A stretch of DNA of 64,000 bases from Sphingomonas jinjuensis (GTDB lineage: Bacteria > Pseudomonadota > Alphaproteobacteria > Sphingomonadales > Sphingomonadaceae), in NCBI RefSeq assembly GCF_014197105.1, contig NZ_JACIEV010000002.1, forward strand, positions 62,001 to 126,000, written 5' to 3'. A model generated the notes under the pieces. The model saw only the letters and a list, made by a program, of their open reading frames with translations. It was not told the origin of the DNA and did no database searches. Made by a program: the position numbers and the translations under genes. Below, piece after piece: positions 7,896 through 17,137 of this stretch (position 1 is the stretch's first letter; each line of letters begins with the position of its first letter).

Positions 7896-9530
7896 CTACA
7901 CCAGCCGGCTCTGCCTCACCGCCGCGCCGATGAAGCTTGCGAACAGCGGGTGCGGGTCGAACGGCTTGCTCTTCAGCTCGGGATGGAACTGGACGCCGAC
8001 GAACCACGGGTGATCCGGCCGCTCGACGATTTCGGGCAACGTGCCGTCGGGCGACATGCCGCTGAACACCAGCCCGCCCTTCTCCAGCGCTTCCTGATAG
8101 CCGGTGTTCACCTCGTAGCGATGGCGATGCCGCTCGCTGATCGAGGTCGAGCCGTAGATCGCTGACACCACGCTGTTGCCGTCGAGCTTCGCCTCATAGG
8201 CACCGAGCCGCATCGTGCCGCCCATGTCACCTTCGGCGGCGCGCTTCTCGAGCCCGCCGCGGCCCATCCATTCGGTGATCAGGCCGACGACCGGTTCCTC
8301 GGTCGGTCCGAACTCGGTGGACGAGGCATCCTTGATCCCGGCCAGGTCGCGCGCACCCTCGACGCAGGCCATCTGCATTCCGAAGCAAATGCCGAAATAG
8401 GGGATCTCGCGCTCACGGGCGAAGCGCACCGCGGCGATCTTGCCCTCCGCACCGCGCTCGCCGAACGCACCCGGCACCAGGATGGCGTCGCACGGCTCGA
8501 GATGGGCGGCGATGTCGCCGTCCTCCTGCTCGAACAGCTCGGCGTCGATCCAGCGGACGTTGACCTTCACCCGGTTGGCGATGCCGCCATGAACCAGCGC
8601 CTCGTTGAGCGACTTGTACGCGTCCTGCAGCCCGACGTACTTGCCGACGACGCCGACCGTCACTTCGCCCTCGGGATTGGTCAGCCGGTCGACGATTTCG
8701 ACCCAGCGCGACAGGTCCGGCGCCGACGACGGTACGATGCCGAAGGCACGTAGCACCTCGGCATCCAGGCCCTCGCCATGATATTGCAGCGGCACCGCAT
8801 AGATGCTCTTCGCGTCAAGTGCCGGGATCACCGCCGTCTCGGGCACGTTGCAGAACAGCGCGATCTTCGCCCGCTCGCTCGCCGGCAGCGGCTGCTCGCA
8901 GCGGCAGACGAGCACGTCGGGCTGAACCCCCAGCGCCGCCAGCTCGCGCACCGAGTGTTGCGTCGGCTTGGTCTTCAGCTCGCCCGCTGCCGCGATATAC
9001 GGCACCAGCGTGACGTGGATCGAGATCGCGTTGGCGCGCCCCTCCTCGTTACGCAGCTGGCGAATCGCCTCGATGAACGGCAGCGACTCGATATCGCCCA
9101 CCGTCCCGCCGATCTCGCACAGCACGAAGTCGAGGTCGTCGGTTTCGGCCCGCGCGAACGCCTTGATCGCGTCGGTGACGTGCGGGATCACCTGCACCGT
9201 CGCCCCCAGATAGTCGCCACGCCGCTCGCGCTCGATGATCGTCTTGTAGATCCGGCCGGACGTGACGTTGTCCGACTGACGGCTCGCGACGCCCGTGAAG
9301 CGCTCGTAGTGCCCCAGATCCAGGTCCGTTTCCGCCCCGTCGTCGGTGACGTAGACCTCGCCGTGTTGATAGGGGCTCATCGTGCCCGGATCGACGTTCA
9401 GATAGGGATCGAACTTGCGGATCCGCACGCGATAGCCGCGCGCCTGGAGGAGAGCCGCAAGAGAGGCCGCCATGAGGCCCTTGCCGAGCGACGAGACCAC
9501 GCCGCCGGTGATGAAGATATACCGCGCCAT
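7896..9530 (-). CDS. pyrG: CTP synthase
   Basis: This enzyme makes CTP from UTP, ATP and glutamine in the cytoplasm, the last step of pyrimidine synthesis. The 544-residue protein has the expected two-domain layout. The N-terminal synthetase domain starts [18 protein letters not shown] and contains [11 protein letters not shown]. The C-terminal class I glutamine amidotransferase domain has the nucleophile in [15 protein letters not shown] and the His/Glu pair in [12 protein letters not shown]. Length and start agree with the family. Its neighbour is secG, 86 bp upstream and also leftward, as seen in many alphaproteobacteria. Confidence 0.97.
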   Translation of the reverse strand: MARYIFITGGVVSSLGKGLMAASLAALLQARGYRVRIRKFDPYLNVDPGTMSPYQHGEVYVTDDGAETDLDLGHYERFTGVASRQSDNVTSGRIYKTIIERERRGDYLGATVQVIPHVTDAIKAFARAETDDLDFVLCEIGGTVGDIESLPFIEAIRQLRNEEGRANAISIHVTLVPYIAAAGELKTKPTQHSVRELAALGVQPDVLVCRCEQPLPASERAKIALFCNVPETAVIPALDAKSIYAVPLQYHGEGLDAEVLRAFGIVPSSAPDLSRWVEIVDRLTNPEGEVTVGVVGKYVGLQDAYKSLNEALVHGGIANRVKVNVRWIDAELFEQEDGDIAAHLEPCDAILVPGAFGERGAEGKIAAVRFAREREIPYFGICFGMQMACVEGARDLAGIKDASSTEFGPTEEPVVGLITEWMGRGGLEKRAAEGDMGGTMRLGAYEAKLDGNSVVSAIYGSTSISERHRHRYEVNTGYQEALEKGGLVFSGMSPDGTLPEIVERPDHPWFVGVQFHPELKSKPFDPHPLFASFIGAAVRQSRLV

Positions 9531-9616
9531 GGGAGGAATCGCCTAGCTTGGATTGGACACGCGCGACAAGCACCCGCGTGAAGCTCGCGGGCGCGTCGCC
9601 AGGATTTTGCGGTGGA

Positions 9617-10012
9617 TTACTGCGCCAGCGGAACGGCGTTGTTCGACGCCGGTGCGGTCGCGTTTCGATTCGCCTGGTCGGCGACGTTGGTCGATGCGCC
9701 GCCGAACGGCGTGTCGTTGGCGGCCGGCGGCGTCTGCGGCTGGGCCACCGGCGCCGTGCGGGCCAGCGAGGTGTCGATGGTCTGCGTCCGCCGCGTCGCG
9801 GCATAGACCGCCAGGACGATCGACAGCGCGACGAACAGTGTCGCGAGCGTCGCGGTCGCCCGCGTCAGGAAGTCGGCGGCACCACGCGCCGACATCAGCC
9901 CCGACGGGCTACCGCCCATGCCGAGCCCGCCGCCTTCCGACCGCTGCATGAGAATCACCGTCACGAGCGCGGCGGCGATGATGGCATGGACGACGAGCAG
10001 GAAGGCGAACAT
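9617..10012 (-). CDS. secG: Preprotein translocase subunit SecG
   Basis: This is the small non-essential subunit of the SecYEG protein-conducting channel in the inner membrane. The 131-residue protein starts MFAFLLVVHAIIAAALVTVILMQ, the typical first helix. It then has the conserved cytoplasmic loop QRSEGGGLGMGGSPSGLMSARG with FLTRAT, and a second helix LATLFVALSIVLAVYAAT. The long Pro/Gln/Asn-rich tail is usual for alphaproteobacterial SecG. The start at 10012 has AGGA about six bases before it; an upstream extension of 11 residues was rejected. It lies just before pyrG on the same strand. Confidence 0.93.
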   Translation of the reverse strand: MFAFLLVVHAIIAAALVTVILMQRSEGGGLGMGGSPSGLMSARGAADFLTRATATLATLFVALSIVLAVYAATRRTQTIDTSLARTAPVAQPQTPPAANDTPFGGASTNVADQANRNATAPASNNAVPLAQ

Positions 10013-10083
10013 GAAAGGTCCTGGCAGTGCAGCGAAGGCGCGCACATAGGCGACCCGTCCCGCGCGATCAATGGCGGCTCAGA

Positions 10084-10677
10084 TCACCAGCCGCCGTCAT
10101 TGTCGTCGAGCCACACTTGCTCCTCCGACGTGGTCCGCCGGCCCAGCGCCGCATTACGCCCCGGAAAGCGGCCGAAACGCTCGAACACGTCCCGATGCGA
10201 TCGAGCGAAGGCGGCGTTCTCCTCGATCCCCAGCTTCTCGAATTCCTCGACCGACATCGCCTGCAGCGGCCCGTCCTCGGCGTGCATCAGCGGCATCAGC
10301 AGGAACACCCGGCGTTCGCGCGCCAGGTGCTGGTCGTAGCCGTGCGTCAGCGCCTCCAGCGTGAGCGCCGCGGCCAGGTCGTCCGCCGCGAACGCCGCCG
10401 CCGACCCGCGGTGGATGTTGCGCGAAAACTGGTCGAGCAGTATGATCGCCGCCAGCATCGTGTCGGGATGGTCGCGCCAGCCGGCCGCCGCCGTCGCCAG
10501 CACGCGATCGCGCAGTGCCCCGAACCGCTCGCCGATCTCGGCATCGAGGGCGGCATCCTTTTCGAAATGCTGCTTGGCGTCCAGCCCGAACCAGAAGTCG
10601 AGCACACGCGCCGCCTCGCTGCGAATGGCTGCGTCGTCGTGGACTTGAGGCTCGCCTGTCCCTAGATCGCCGCTCAT
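10084..10677 (-). CDS. DUF924 family protein
   Basis: This is a 197-residue all-helical cytoplasmic protein of the DUF924 family, whose biochemical role is unknown. Diagnostic stretches are VLDFWFGLDAKQHFEKDAALDAEI, the ILLDQFSRNIHRGSAAAFAAD core and LMPLMHAEDGPLQ. The ATG at 10677 has GGGAGG about eight bases upstream and is used here. It overlaps, in the opposite orientation, the ATG of mtaB within the palindrome CATG. The two genes therefore diverge from a shared start region with no spacer. Confidence 0.88.
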   Translation of the reverse strand: MSGDLGTGEPQVHDDAAIRSEAARVLDFWFGLDAKQHFEKDAALDAEIGERFGALRDRVLATAAAGWRDHPDTMLAAIILLDQFSRNIHRGSAAAFAADDLAAALTLEALTHGYDQHLARERRVFLLMPLMHAEDGPLQAMSVEEFEKLGIEENAAFARSHRDVFERFGRFPGRNAALGRRTTSEEQVWLDDNDGGW

Positions 10678-12004
10678 GTCCCCGTCCTCCCAGCCAGAGG
10701 TCATCACCCTCGGTTGCCGCCTCAACATCGCCGAGAGCGAAACGATCCGCGCGCTCCTCGCGGGGCGCGACGCGGTGGTGGTGAACAGCTGCGCGGTGAC
10801 CAATGCCGCGGTCAAGGCGACGCGCAGCGCCATCCGTCGCGCGCGCAAGGCTCGCCCCGGTGCCGAACTGATAGTGACCGGCTGCGCTGCCCAGATCGAT
10901 CCGGTCGCCTTTGCCGCGATGCCAGAGGTCGATCGCGTCGTCGGCAATGCCGACAAGCTCTCGCCCGCCGCCTGGGCACCCGATGCGCCGCCGATCGTCG
11001 TCGGCGACGTGATGCGCCTGACCGACACCGCACCCCACCTCGCCGACAGCTTCGCCGGCCACGCCCGCGCCTTCGTCGAGGTGCAGAACGGTTGCGACCA
11101 TCGCTGCACCTTCTGCGCCATTCCCTTCGGCCGCGGCGCCAGCCGCTCGGCGCCGGCAGGCGCGGTGGTCGAGCGCATCGCCGCACTGGTCGACGCCGGC
11201 CACCGCGAGGTGGTGCTGACCGGCGTCGACCTGACCAGCTATGGCCAGCATCTGCCCGGTGCGCCGACGCTCGGCACGCTGGTCGAACGGATCCTGCGCC
11301 ACGTTCCCCGGCTCGAACGACTGCGGCTCTCGTCGCTCGACTCGATCGAGATCGACGATCGGCTGTTCGACCTCGTCACCGGCGAGCCGCGCGTGATGCC
11401 GCACCTCCATCTGTCGTTCCAGTCGGGCAGCGACCTCATCCTCAAGCGGATGAAGCGTCGCCACAACCGTGCGCAGGCGGTGGCGATGGTCGAACGTCTC
11501 AAGGCCGCGCGGCCGGACATCGCGATCGGCGCCGACCTGATCGCCGGCTTTCCCACCGAGGACGAGGGCATGGCCGCCGACACGCTCGCGCTGCTCGACG
11601 ATGCCGACATCGTCCACGCGCATATCTTCCCATACTCCCCCCGCGCCGGCACCCCCGCCGCCCGCATGCCGCAGGTCGCACCCGACATCCGCCGTACCCG
11701 TGCCGACCGCCTCCGCACCCGCGCCGCGACACGCAAGGCTGCGTGGCTCGCGTCGCAGGTCGGCAGCACCCAACACGTCCTGTTGGAGCAGCCTGGCGAT
11801 CGTGGTCACGCTCCGCATTTCGCGGAGGTGCGGTTCTCGACCTTCCCCTCCCCCGTTCGTGCTGACCTTGTCGAAGCACATGTCCCGAGTACCCCGCCCG
11901 GGGCGCGCCCTTCGACAGGCTCGGGGCGAACGGGAATAGGGTTGATAGCCCCCATCCACATCACCGCCGCCACGGCGACCCATCTCATCGGAACCCTTGC
12001 ATGA
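10676..12004 (+). CDS. mtaB: tRNA t6A37 methylthiotransferase MtaB, with a repeat-derived insertion
   Basis: This radical-SAM enzyme converts t6A37 to ms2t6A37 in tRNA using two 4Fe-4S clusters. The N-terminal UPF0004 domain has Cys14, Cys39 and Cys70 (TLGCRLN, NSCAVTN, VTGCAAQ). The radical-SAM triad is Cys140, Cys144 and Cys147 in NGCDHRCTFCAIPFGRG. The TRAM domain at the C terminus is split: residues ~393-420, including SPVRADLVEAHVP and STGSGRTG, are encoded by a dispersed palindromic repeat at 11852-11934, after which TRAM-like residues resume (GLIAPIHITAATATHLIG). The reading frame stays open. The stop overlaps the ftsY start as ATGA. Confidence 0.92.
   Translation: MSPSSQPEVITLGCRLNIAESETIRALLAGRDAVVVNSCAVTNAAVKATRSAIRRARKARPGAELIVTGCAAQIDPVAFAAMPEVDRVVGNADKLSPAAWAPDAPPIVVGDVMRLTDTAPHLADSFAGHARAFVEVQNGCDHRCTFCAIPFGRGASRSAPAGAVVERIAALVDAGHREVVLTGVDLTSYGQHLPGAPTLGTLVERILRHVPRLERLRLSSLDSIEIDDRLFDLVTGEPRVMPHLHLSFQSGSDLILKRMKRRHNRAQAVAMVERLKAARPDIAIGADLIAGFPTEDEGMAADTLALLDDADIVHAHIFPYSPRAGTPAARMPQVAPDIRRTRADRLRTRAATRKAAWLASQVGSTQHVLLEQPGDRGHAPHFAEVRFSTFPSPVRADLVEAHVPSTPPGARPSTGSGRTGIGLIAPIHITAATATHLIGTLA
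11852..11934. repeat. Palindromic repeat (family D) inside the mtaB coding region
   Basis: An 83-bp element bounded by CCCGTTCG and CGAACGGG, with inner arms GTGCTGACCTTGTCGAAGCAC and CCTTCGACAGGCTCGGGG. The copy at 34793-34876 shares the same borders and arms in inverted orientation. Here it lies in frame within the mtaB TRAM domain and is translated. Confidence 0.8.
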
Positions 12005-12936
12005 GCACCACCCCTACCTGGCACGAGCGACTGCTCGGCGGGCTTCGCAAGACATCCGACCGGCTCGTCGGCAATCTCGCGGGGCTTGGCGGCGCGCGGC
12101 TCGACGACGCGACGCTCGACGACATCGAGGAAGCACTGATCGCCTCCGATCTCGGTCCCGAAACCGCGGGCAAGATCCGCGCCCGCCTCGCCGAGGGCAC
12201 GTTCGAGCGCGACATGGAGGATCTCGGTATCCGCCTCGTCGTCGCCGAGGAAGTGGAGAAGGCGCTTCAGCGCGTCGCCACCCCGCTAGAGGTCGACGCC
12301 TTTCCGCGGCCGCAGGTGATCCTCGTCATCGGTGTCAACGGCTCCGGCAAGACGACCACCATCGCCAAGCTCGCCCATCTGCTGATGGAGCAGGACTATT
12401 CGGTGATGCTGGCGGCGGGCGACACCTTCCGCGCCGCCGCGATCGGCCAGCTTGCGACCTGGGCGGACCGGGTGGGCGTGCCGATCATCCGCGGGCCCGA
12501 AGGCGGCGACGCTGCCGGCGTCGTCTGGGACGCCGTCAAGCAGGCGACCGCGACCGGCATCGACGTCCTGATCGTCGACACTGCCGGACGCCTCCAGAAC
12601 AAGCGCGAGCTGATGGACGAGCTGGCCAAGATCCGCCGCGTCCTCGGCCGCCTCAACCCCGAAGCGCCGCACGACGTCGTCCTCGTCCTCGACGCGACGA
12701 CGGGCCAGAACGCGCTCAGCCAGATCGAGGTGTTCAAGGAGGTGGCCGGCGTCACCGGCCTCGTCATGACCAAGCTCGACGGCACCGCGCGCGGCGGCGT
12801 CCTCGTCGCGGCGGCCGAGAAGTTCGGCCTGCCCATTCACGCGATCGGCGTCGGCGAGGGCATGACCGACCTGCGCCCCTTCGACGCCAACGAGGTCAGC
12901 CGTATCATCGCCGGTGTCGAGGGAGCGCGGAAGTGA
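12001..12936 (+). CDS. ftsY: Signal recognition particle receptor FtsY
   Basis: This is the SRP receptor GTPase that docks ribosome-SRP complexes at the inner membrane for co-translational insertion. The 311-residue protein consists almost only of the NG domain. The N domain is DIEEALIASDLGPETAGKI, G1 is GVNGSGKTTT at residues 111-120, and then come GDTFRAAAI, DTAGR and TKLDGTARGG. It lacks the long acidic A domain of E. coli FtsY, as is usual in alphaproteobacteria. Its start overlaps the mtaB stop and its stop overlaps the GTG of yciB, so mtaB-ftsY-yciB form one operon. Confidence 0.96.
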   Translation: MSTTPTWHERLLGGLRKTSDRLVGNLAGLGGARLDDATLDDIEEALIASDLGPETAGKIRARLAEGTFERDMEDLGIRLVVAEEVEKALQRVATPLEVDAFPRPQVILVIGVNGSGKTTTIAKLAHLLMEQDYSVMLAAGDTFRAAAIGQLATWADRVGVPIIRGPEGGDAAGVVWDAVKQATATGIDVLIVDTAGRLQNKRELMDELAKIRRVLGRLNPEAPHDVVLVLDATTGQNALSQIEVFKEVAGVTGLVMTKLDGTARGGVLVAAAEKFGLPIHAIGVGEGMTDLRPFDANEVSRIIAGVEGARK

Positions 12937-13610
12937 CCCAGGACAAATCCTCCCCCGGCCTGTCGATGGCGATCGACTACGCCCCGCTCGTCGTCTTCTT
13001 CGCGGTCAACTTCCTTCTCCCCCCGCCGCTGGCGATGACGATCGTCGCCTCGCTGACCTCGTCGCTCAACGACATGGACCGCCTCGCCGCGATCGTCGTC
13101 GCGCGGGTCATCGTCGCCACCGCAGCCTTCGTCGTCGCCACCGTGGCCGCGATGATCGTGTCGAAGGTGAAGCTCGGTCGCATCTCGCCGATGCTGTGGA
13201 TCTCGGGCGGGCTGGTCGTCGTGTTCGGAGGGCTGACGCTCTATTTCCACGATCCCCGCTTCATCCAGATGAAGCCGACCTTCGTCTACACGATTTTCGC
13301 CGGGGTTCTGGCGATCGGCCTCGCCACCAACAGGCCGCTGCTGCAGGGCCTGCTCGGCGCCGCCTATCCGGGACTGACGGCGGAAGGCTGGGGCAAGCTG
13401 ACGCGCAACTGGGCGATCTTCTTCGCGCTGATGGCGCTGCTCAACGAGGCGGTGTGGCGATCGACATCGTGGAACTTCTGGGTCGGGTTCAAGCTGTGGG
13501 GTGCGATCCCGCTCACCCTCCTGTTCGCCGTCGCCAACCTGCCGATGCTGATGCGCCACGGCCTGAAAATGGAAGAGGATGCCGTCACCGACATCCCCCC
13601 CGAAGGCTGA
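12933..13610 (+). CDS. yciB: Inner membrane-spanning protein YciB / septation protein A
   Basis: This is a 225-residue polytopic inner-membrane protein of the YciB/IspA (septation protein A) family, linked to cell envelope synthesis and intracellular septation. About six hydrophobic helices are visible, beginning DYAPLVVFFAVNFLLPPPLAM. The family signature KPTFVYTIFAGVLAIGL and the late NEAVWRSTSWNFWVGFKLWG are present. Translation starts at GTG 12933, overlapping the ftsY TGA. A longer open frame extends upstream through ftsY but is a shadow. The gene is followed by a hairpin shared with the converging sodB gene. Confidence 0.9.
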   Translation: MTQDKSSPGLSMAIDYAPLVVFFAVNFLLPPPLAMTIVASLTSSLNDMDRLAAIVVARVIVATAAFVVATVAAMIVSKVKLGRISPMLWISGGLVVVFGGLTLYFHDPRFIQMKPTFVYTIFAGVLAIGLATNRPLLQGLLGAAYPGLTAEGWGKLTRNWAIFFALMALLNEAVWRSTSWNFWVGFKLWGAIPLTLLFAVANLPMLMRHGLKMEEDAVTDIPPEG

Positions 13611-13615
13611 TTGAT

Positions 13616-13646
13616 CCAGCGTCGCCGGGCGTTCCCGGGACGCTGG
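13616..13646. terminator. Bidirectional hairpin between yciB and sodB
   Basis: CCAGCGTC and GACGCTGG form an outer stem, with CCGGG/CCCGG stacked inside around a CGTT loop. It lies between two converging genes. No T tract follows on either strand, so termination is inferred from the strong stem and position. Confidence 0.5.
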
Positions 13647-13653
13647 CGGCCCC

Positions 13654-14268
13654 TTACTTCGCCGCCGCGTCGAAGCGCTTGCCGACCTCGTCCCAGTTCA
13701 CGACGTCCCACCACGCCTTCAGATAGCCGGGGCGGTCGTTCATGTAGGTCAGATAGTAGGCGTGCTCCCACACGTCGTTGCCCAGGATCGGCGTGCCCTT
13801 CTCCTTGGCGTCGTCCATCAGCGGGTTGTCCTGGTTCGGGGTCGACGTCACCTTCAACACGCCCGACTCGTCGACGATCACCCACGCCCAGCCCGAACCG
13901 AACTGGCCCGCGCCCTTGGTGTTGAAGTCTTCCTTCAGCTTGTCGAGCCCGCCATAGGCGTCGATCGCCTCGGCCAGCTTGCCCGACGGGCCGCTCGACG
14001 AACCCTTCTTGCCCATGATCTTCCAGAAGAAATCATGGTTCCAGTAACCGCCGCCGTTGTTGCGCACGAGCGGCGGCTGCGACGAGATCATGCCCAGGAT
14101 GTCCTCGATCGACTTGCCCTGCAGCGCGGCGTCCTTCTCGACCGCCTCGTTCAGCTTGTCGGTGTACGCCTTATGATGCTTGTCGTGATGGAAATGCATC
14201 GTCTCCTTGCTGATGACGGGCTCCAGCGCGTCATAGTCGTACGGTAGCGGCGGCAGTTCGAAAGCCAT
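13654..14268 (-). CDS. sodB: Superoxide dismutase, iron type
   Basis: This metalloenzyme dismutates superoxide in the cytoplasm. The 204-residue protein has the four metal ligands expected of Fe/Mn-SOD: His27 (HFHHDKHH), His78 (YWNHDFFW), and Asp165 and His169 (DVWEHAYYLTY). The stretch AGQFGSGWAWV and the GGYWNHDFFW context favour the Fe form. The ATG at 14268 follows GGAG at suitable spacing, while the longer open frame upstream has no family similarity. It stands alone between yciB and pspF. Confidence 0.95.
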   Translation of the reverse strand: MAFELPPLPYDYDALEPVISKETMHFHHDKHHKAYTDKLNEAVEKDAALQGKSIEDILGMISSQPPLVRNNGGGYWNHDFFWKIMGKKGSSSGPSGKLAEAIDAYGGLDKLKEDFNTKGAGQFGSGWAWVIVDESGVLKVTSTPNQDNPLMDDAKEKGTPILGNDVWEHAYYLTYMNDRPGYLKAWWDVVNWDEVGKRFDAAAK

Positions 14269-14365
14269 CTTCCATCTCCGAAAAAGGGAACGCGTGGGCA
14301 AACGCCCGTCGCGTCCAAATGGCTCCGGCCGGCTCGTTGCGCAAGCGTAAGGAGGCGGCGGTCCG

Positions 14366-15403
<1,038 letters not shown>

Positions 15404-15478
15404 GGCGAATGTCTGGCGCAGGACACCAATGATTGGCAACCCGCAACGTGGCGTCTTGCAGAAATAAGACAGCAAACT

Positions 15479-15492
15479 GGCAGATTTCTGCC
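15479..15492. promoter_or_regulatory. Candidate PspF binding palindrome
   Basis: GGCAGA-TT-TCTGCC is a perfect 6-bp inverted repeat in the pspF/psp intergenic region, centred about 45 bp before the predicted psp start point. Its position and symmetry suit an activator site, but it is nearer than the classical E. coli enhancer sites. It could also mediate pspF autoregulation. Confidence 0.45.
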
Positions 15493-15502
15493 GTTTTCGA
15501 AA

Positions 15503-15519
15503 CTGGCACGGTGGATGCA
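15503..15519 (+). promoter_or_regulatory. Sigma54 promoter of the psp operon
   Basis: CTGGCACGGTGGATGCA matches the sigma54 consensus, with GG at -24 and GC at -12 separated by exactly ten bases. It lies about 63 bp before the first ORF of the operon and is divergent from pspF, the expected sigma54 activator. The call rests on sequence match and context together. Confidence 0.88.
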
Positions 15520-15581
15520 ATATCCTTGGCATACCGCCCCAACGGCGGATCACAAGGTTTCAGAGACGAGGAGCTTCCACC

Positions 15582-15725
15582 ATGTTCGCCAACCGCTTGG
15601 GCCACACCGCCGCCGCCGTTTTCTGCACGATCCTGTTCAGCGCCACGTGCGTGCTGGGCGCGGTCGGACCGGCAACGACGCACGGCAGCCAGGCCGCCGT
15701 TATGGTCGAGCGCGCTTCGGCGTAA
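15582..15725 (+). CDS. 47-aa membrane or exported protein, first ORF of the psp operon
   Basis: No known family was recognised. The 47-residue product begins MFANRLGHTAAAVFCTILFS and is hydrophobic from about residue 9 to 27 (AAAVFCTILFSATCVLGAV), ending in a short polar tail. It could be a single-span membrane peptide or a cleaved secreted peptide. A strong GAGGAG lies eight bases before the ATG. The ORF is the first one after the sigma54 promoter and before pspA, so it should be made under envelope stress. The reading frame, ribosome site and position support a real gene; its function is unknown. Confidence 0.65.
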   Translation: MFANRLGHTAAAVFCTILFSATCVLGAVGPATTHGSQAAVMVERASA

Positions 15726-15793
15726 TCGGCTATACCGGGGTGGGCTTTCTTTCCCTCGCTCACCCCGGACCAGTTTCAGGAGCACCGATACCG

Positions 15794-16459
15794 ATGGGCA
15801 TTTTCTCCCGCACCCGCGACATCGTCGCCGCCAACTTCGCCGACCTCATCGAAAAGGCGGAAGATCCGGCGAAGATGATCCGGATGATCATCCTGGAGAT
15901 GGAAGAGACGCTGGTCGAGGTTCGCGCCTCCGCCGCGCGGACCATCGCCGATCAGAAGGAGATGCGTCGCCATATCAGCAAGCTGGAGCAGCTCCACGAC
16001 AGCTGGACCGAAAAGGCCGAGCTGGCGCTGAGCAAGAACCGCGAGGATCTGGCGAAGGCCGCCCTCGTCGAGCGCCAGAAGGCGGGCGACATGGTCGAGC
16101 AGCTGAAGATCGAGGTGCAGGTGCTCGACGACGCGCTGCGCGCCAGCGAAGAGGACATCGCCAAGCTCCAGAAGAAACTCGGCGAGGCCCGCGCCCGCCA
16201 GGCCAACGTGCAGACCCGCCTCGAAAGCGCCAACAACCGCTTCCGCCTGCGCGAGATGTACGCCGGTGCCAAGACGCAGGACGCCTTCAGCCGCTTCGAC
16301 GTGCTGGAACGCCGCGTCGACGACGCCGAGGGTCGCGCCGAGGCGATGGGGCTGGGCACCGTCAAGACGCTCGACGACGAAATCGCCGAGCTGCGCGCCA
16401 GCGACAAGGTCGATGCCGAGCTTGCCGCGCTCAAGGCCAAGATGAACCGGGAGGGCTGA
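15794..16459 (+). CDS. pspA: Phage shock protein A
   Basis: This is a peripheral membrane protein of the PspA/IM30 (ESCRT-III-like) family that stabilises damaged inner membrane and, in E. coli, inhibits PspF. The 221-residue protein starts MGIFSRTRDIVAANFADLIEKAEDP, the amphipathic membrane-binding helix. It continues as long coiled coils (MRRHISKLEQLHDSW, LQKKLGEARARQANVQTRLE) and contains the family segment FSRFDVLERRVDDAEGRAEAMG. It lies 68 bp after the small first ORF and just before pspB, under the sigma54 promoter at 15503. Confidence 0.96.
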   Translation: MGIFSRTRDIVAANFADLIEKAEDPAKMIRMIILEMEETLVEVRASAARTIADQKEMRRHISKLEQLHDSWTEKAELALSKNREDLAKAALVERQKAGDMVEQLKIEVQVLDDALRASEEDIAKLQKKLGEARARQANVQTRLESANNRFRLREMYAGAKTQDAFSRFDVLERRVDDAEGRAEAMGLGTVKTLDDEIAELRASDKVDAELAALKAKMNREG

Positions 16460-16463
16460 GACG

Positions 16464-16718
16464 ATGGAAACCGTACTGATCTGCGCCTTCCTCTTCGTCG
16501 GCCTGCCCTGGGTCATCATGCACTATGTTACCAAGTGGCGGCAGGCGCCGAAGATCACCGAGGAGGACGAGCGGATGCTCGACGAGATGTACAATCTCGC
16601 CCGCCGCCTCGAGGATCGCGTCAACACCGTCGAGCGCATCGTCGCCGCCGACAATCCCGACTGGCAGCCGGGCCTCAACGCCCCCCAGTCGAACTATCAG
16701 ATCGAACGGAGGAACTAA
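16464..16718 (+). CDS. pspB: Phage shock protein B
   Basis: This small inner-membrane protein works with PspC to sense envelope stress and release PspF from PspA. The 84-residue product has one N-terminal helix (VLICAFLFVGLPWVIMHYV) and then the PspB coiled coil LARRLEDRVNTVERIVAADNPDW, matching E. coli PspB in both parts. An extra ~17-residue tail follows the DW. It starts 5 bp after pspA. The coiled-coil pattern RLEDRVNTVERI is the one repeated, with variations, in the five small proteins at 17138-18599. Confidence 0.92.
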   Translation: METVLICAFLFVGLPWVIMHYVTKWRQAPKITEEDERMLDEMYNLARRLEDRVNTVERIVAADNPDWQPGLNAPQSNYQIERRN

Positions 16719-16719
16719 G

Positions 16720-17106
16720 ATGTCTTCGTCAGGGAGCCGCACCAAATTCTACCTGGATAAGCAGGACGGCAAGTGGAAGGGCGTGTGCGCCGGCATCGCG
16801 GACTATACCGGGGTCGACGCATTGTGGATCCGCCTGGGCGTCGCCGGCATGACGCTGATCGCCCAGCAGTGGTGGATCGTCGTCGCCTACATGGTCGTCG
16901 CCTGGGTCGCCGAGGACAAGCCGAACGACCTCTACGTCACCGGCGAGGACGCGAAGTTCTGGCAGGGCGTGCGCACCAACACCAAGCGCTCGACCGCCGA
17001 GGTGCGCAGCAAGTTCCGCGACATCGACCGCCGCCTCGCCGACATCGAGCTTCACTACACCAGCCGCAACAAGCAGCTGGCCGACGAGATCGACAGCCTG
17101 CGCTGA
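16720..17106 (+). CDS. pspC: Phage shock protein C
   Basis: This is the membrane stress sensor partner of PspB. The 128-residue product has the PspC domain: FYLDKQDGKWKGVCAGIADYTGVDALWIRLGV, then the hydrophobic segment VAGMTLIAQQWWIVVAYMVVAWV. A C-terminal cytoplasmic helix IDRRLADIELHYTSRNKQLADEIDSLR follows. That last part ends in EIDSLR, nearly the same ending as the small proteins further down the operon (AIDQLR, EIDALR, EIERLR). The ATG at 16720 has GGAGG eight bases upstream and lies one base past the pspB stop. Confidence 0.93.
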   Translation: MSSSGSRTKFYLDKQDGKWKGVCAGIADYTGVDALWIRLGVAGMTLIAQQWWIVVAYMVVAWVAEDKPNDLYVTGEDAKFWQGVRTNTKRSTAEVRSKFRDIDRRLADIELHYTSRNKQLADEIDSLR

Positions 17107-17137
17107 AACGATCTCGGGGGAGAGAGGGGTAACGACA

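Noticed and set aside
11997..12932. Upstream part of the long frame leading into yciB
   Set aside because: This is the +1 shadow of ftsY; yciB begins at GTG 12933, where hydrophobic family sequence starts.
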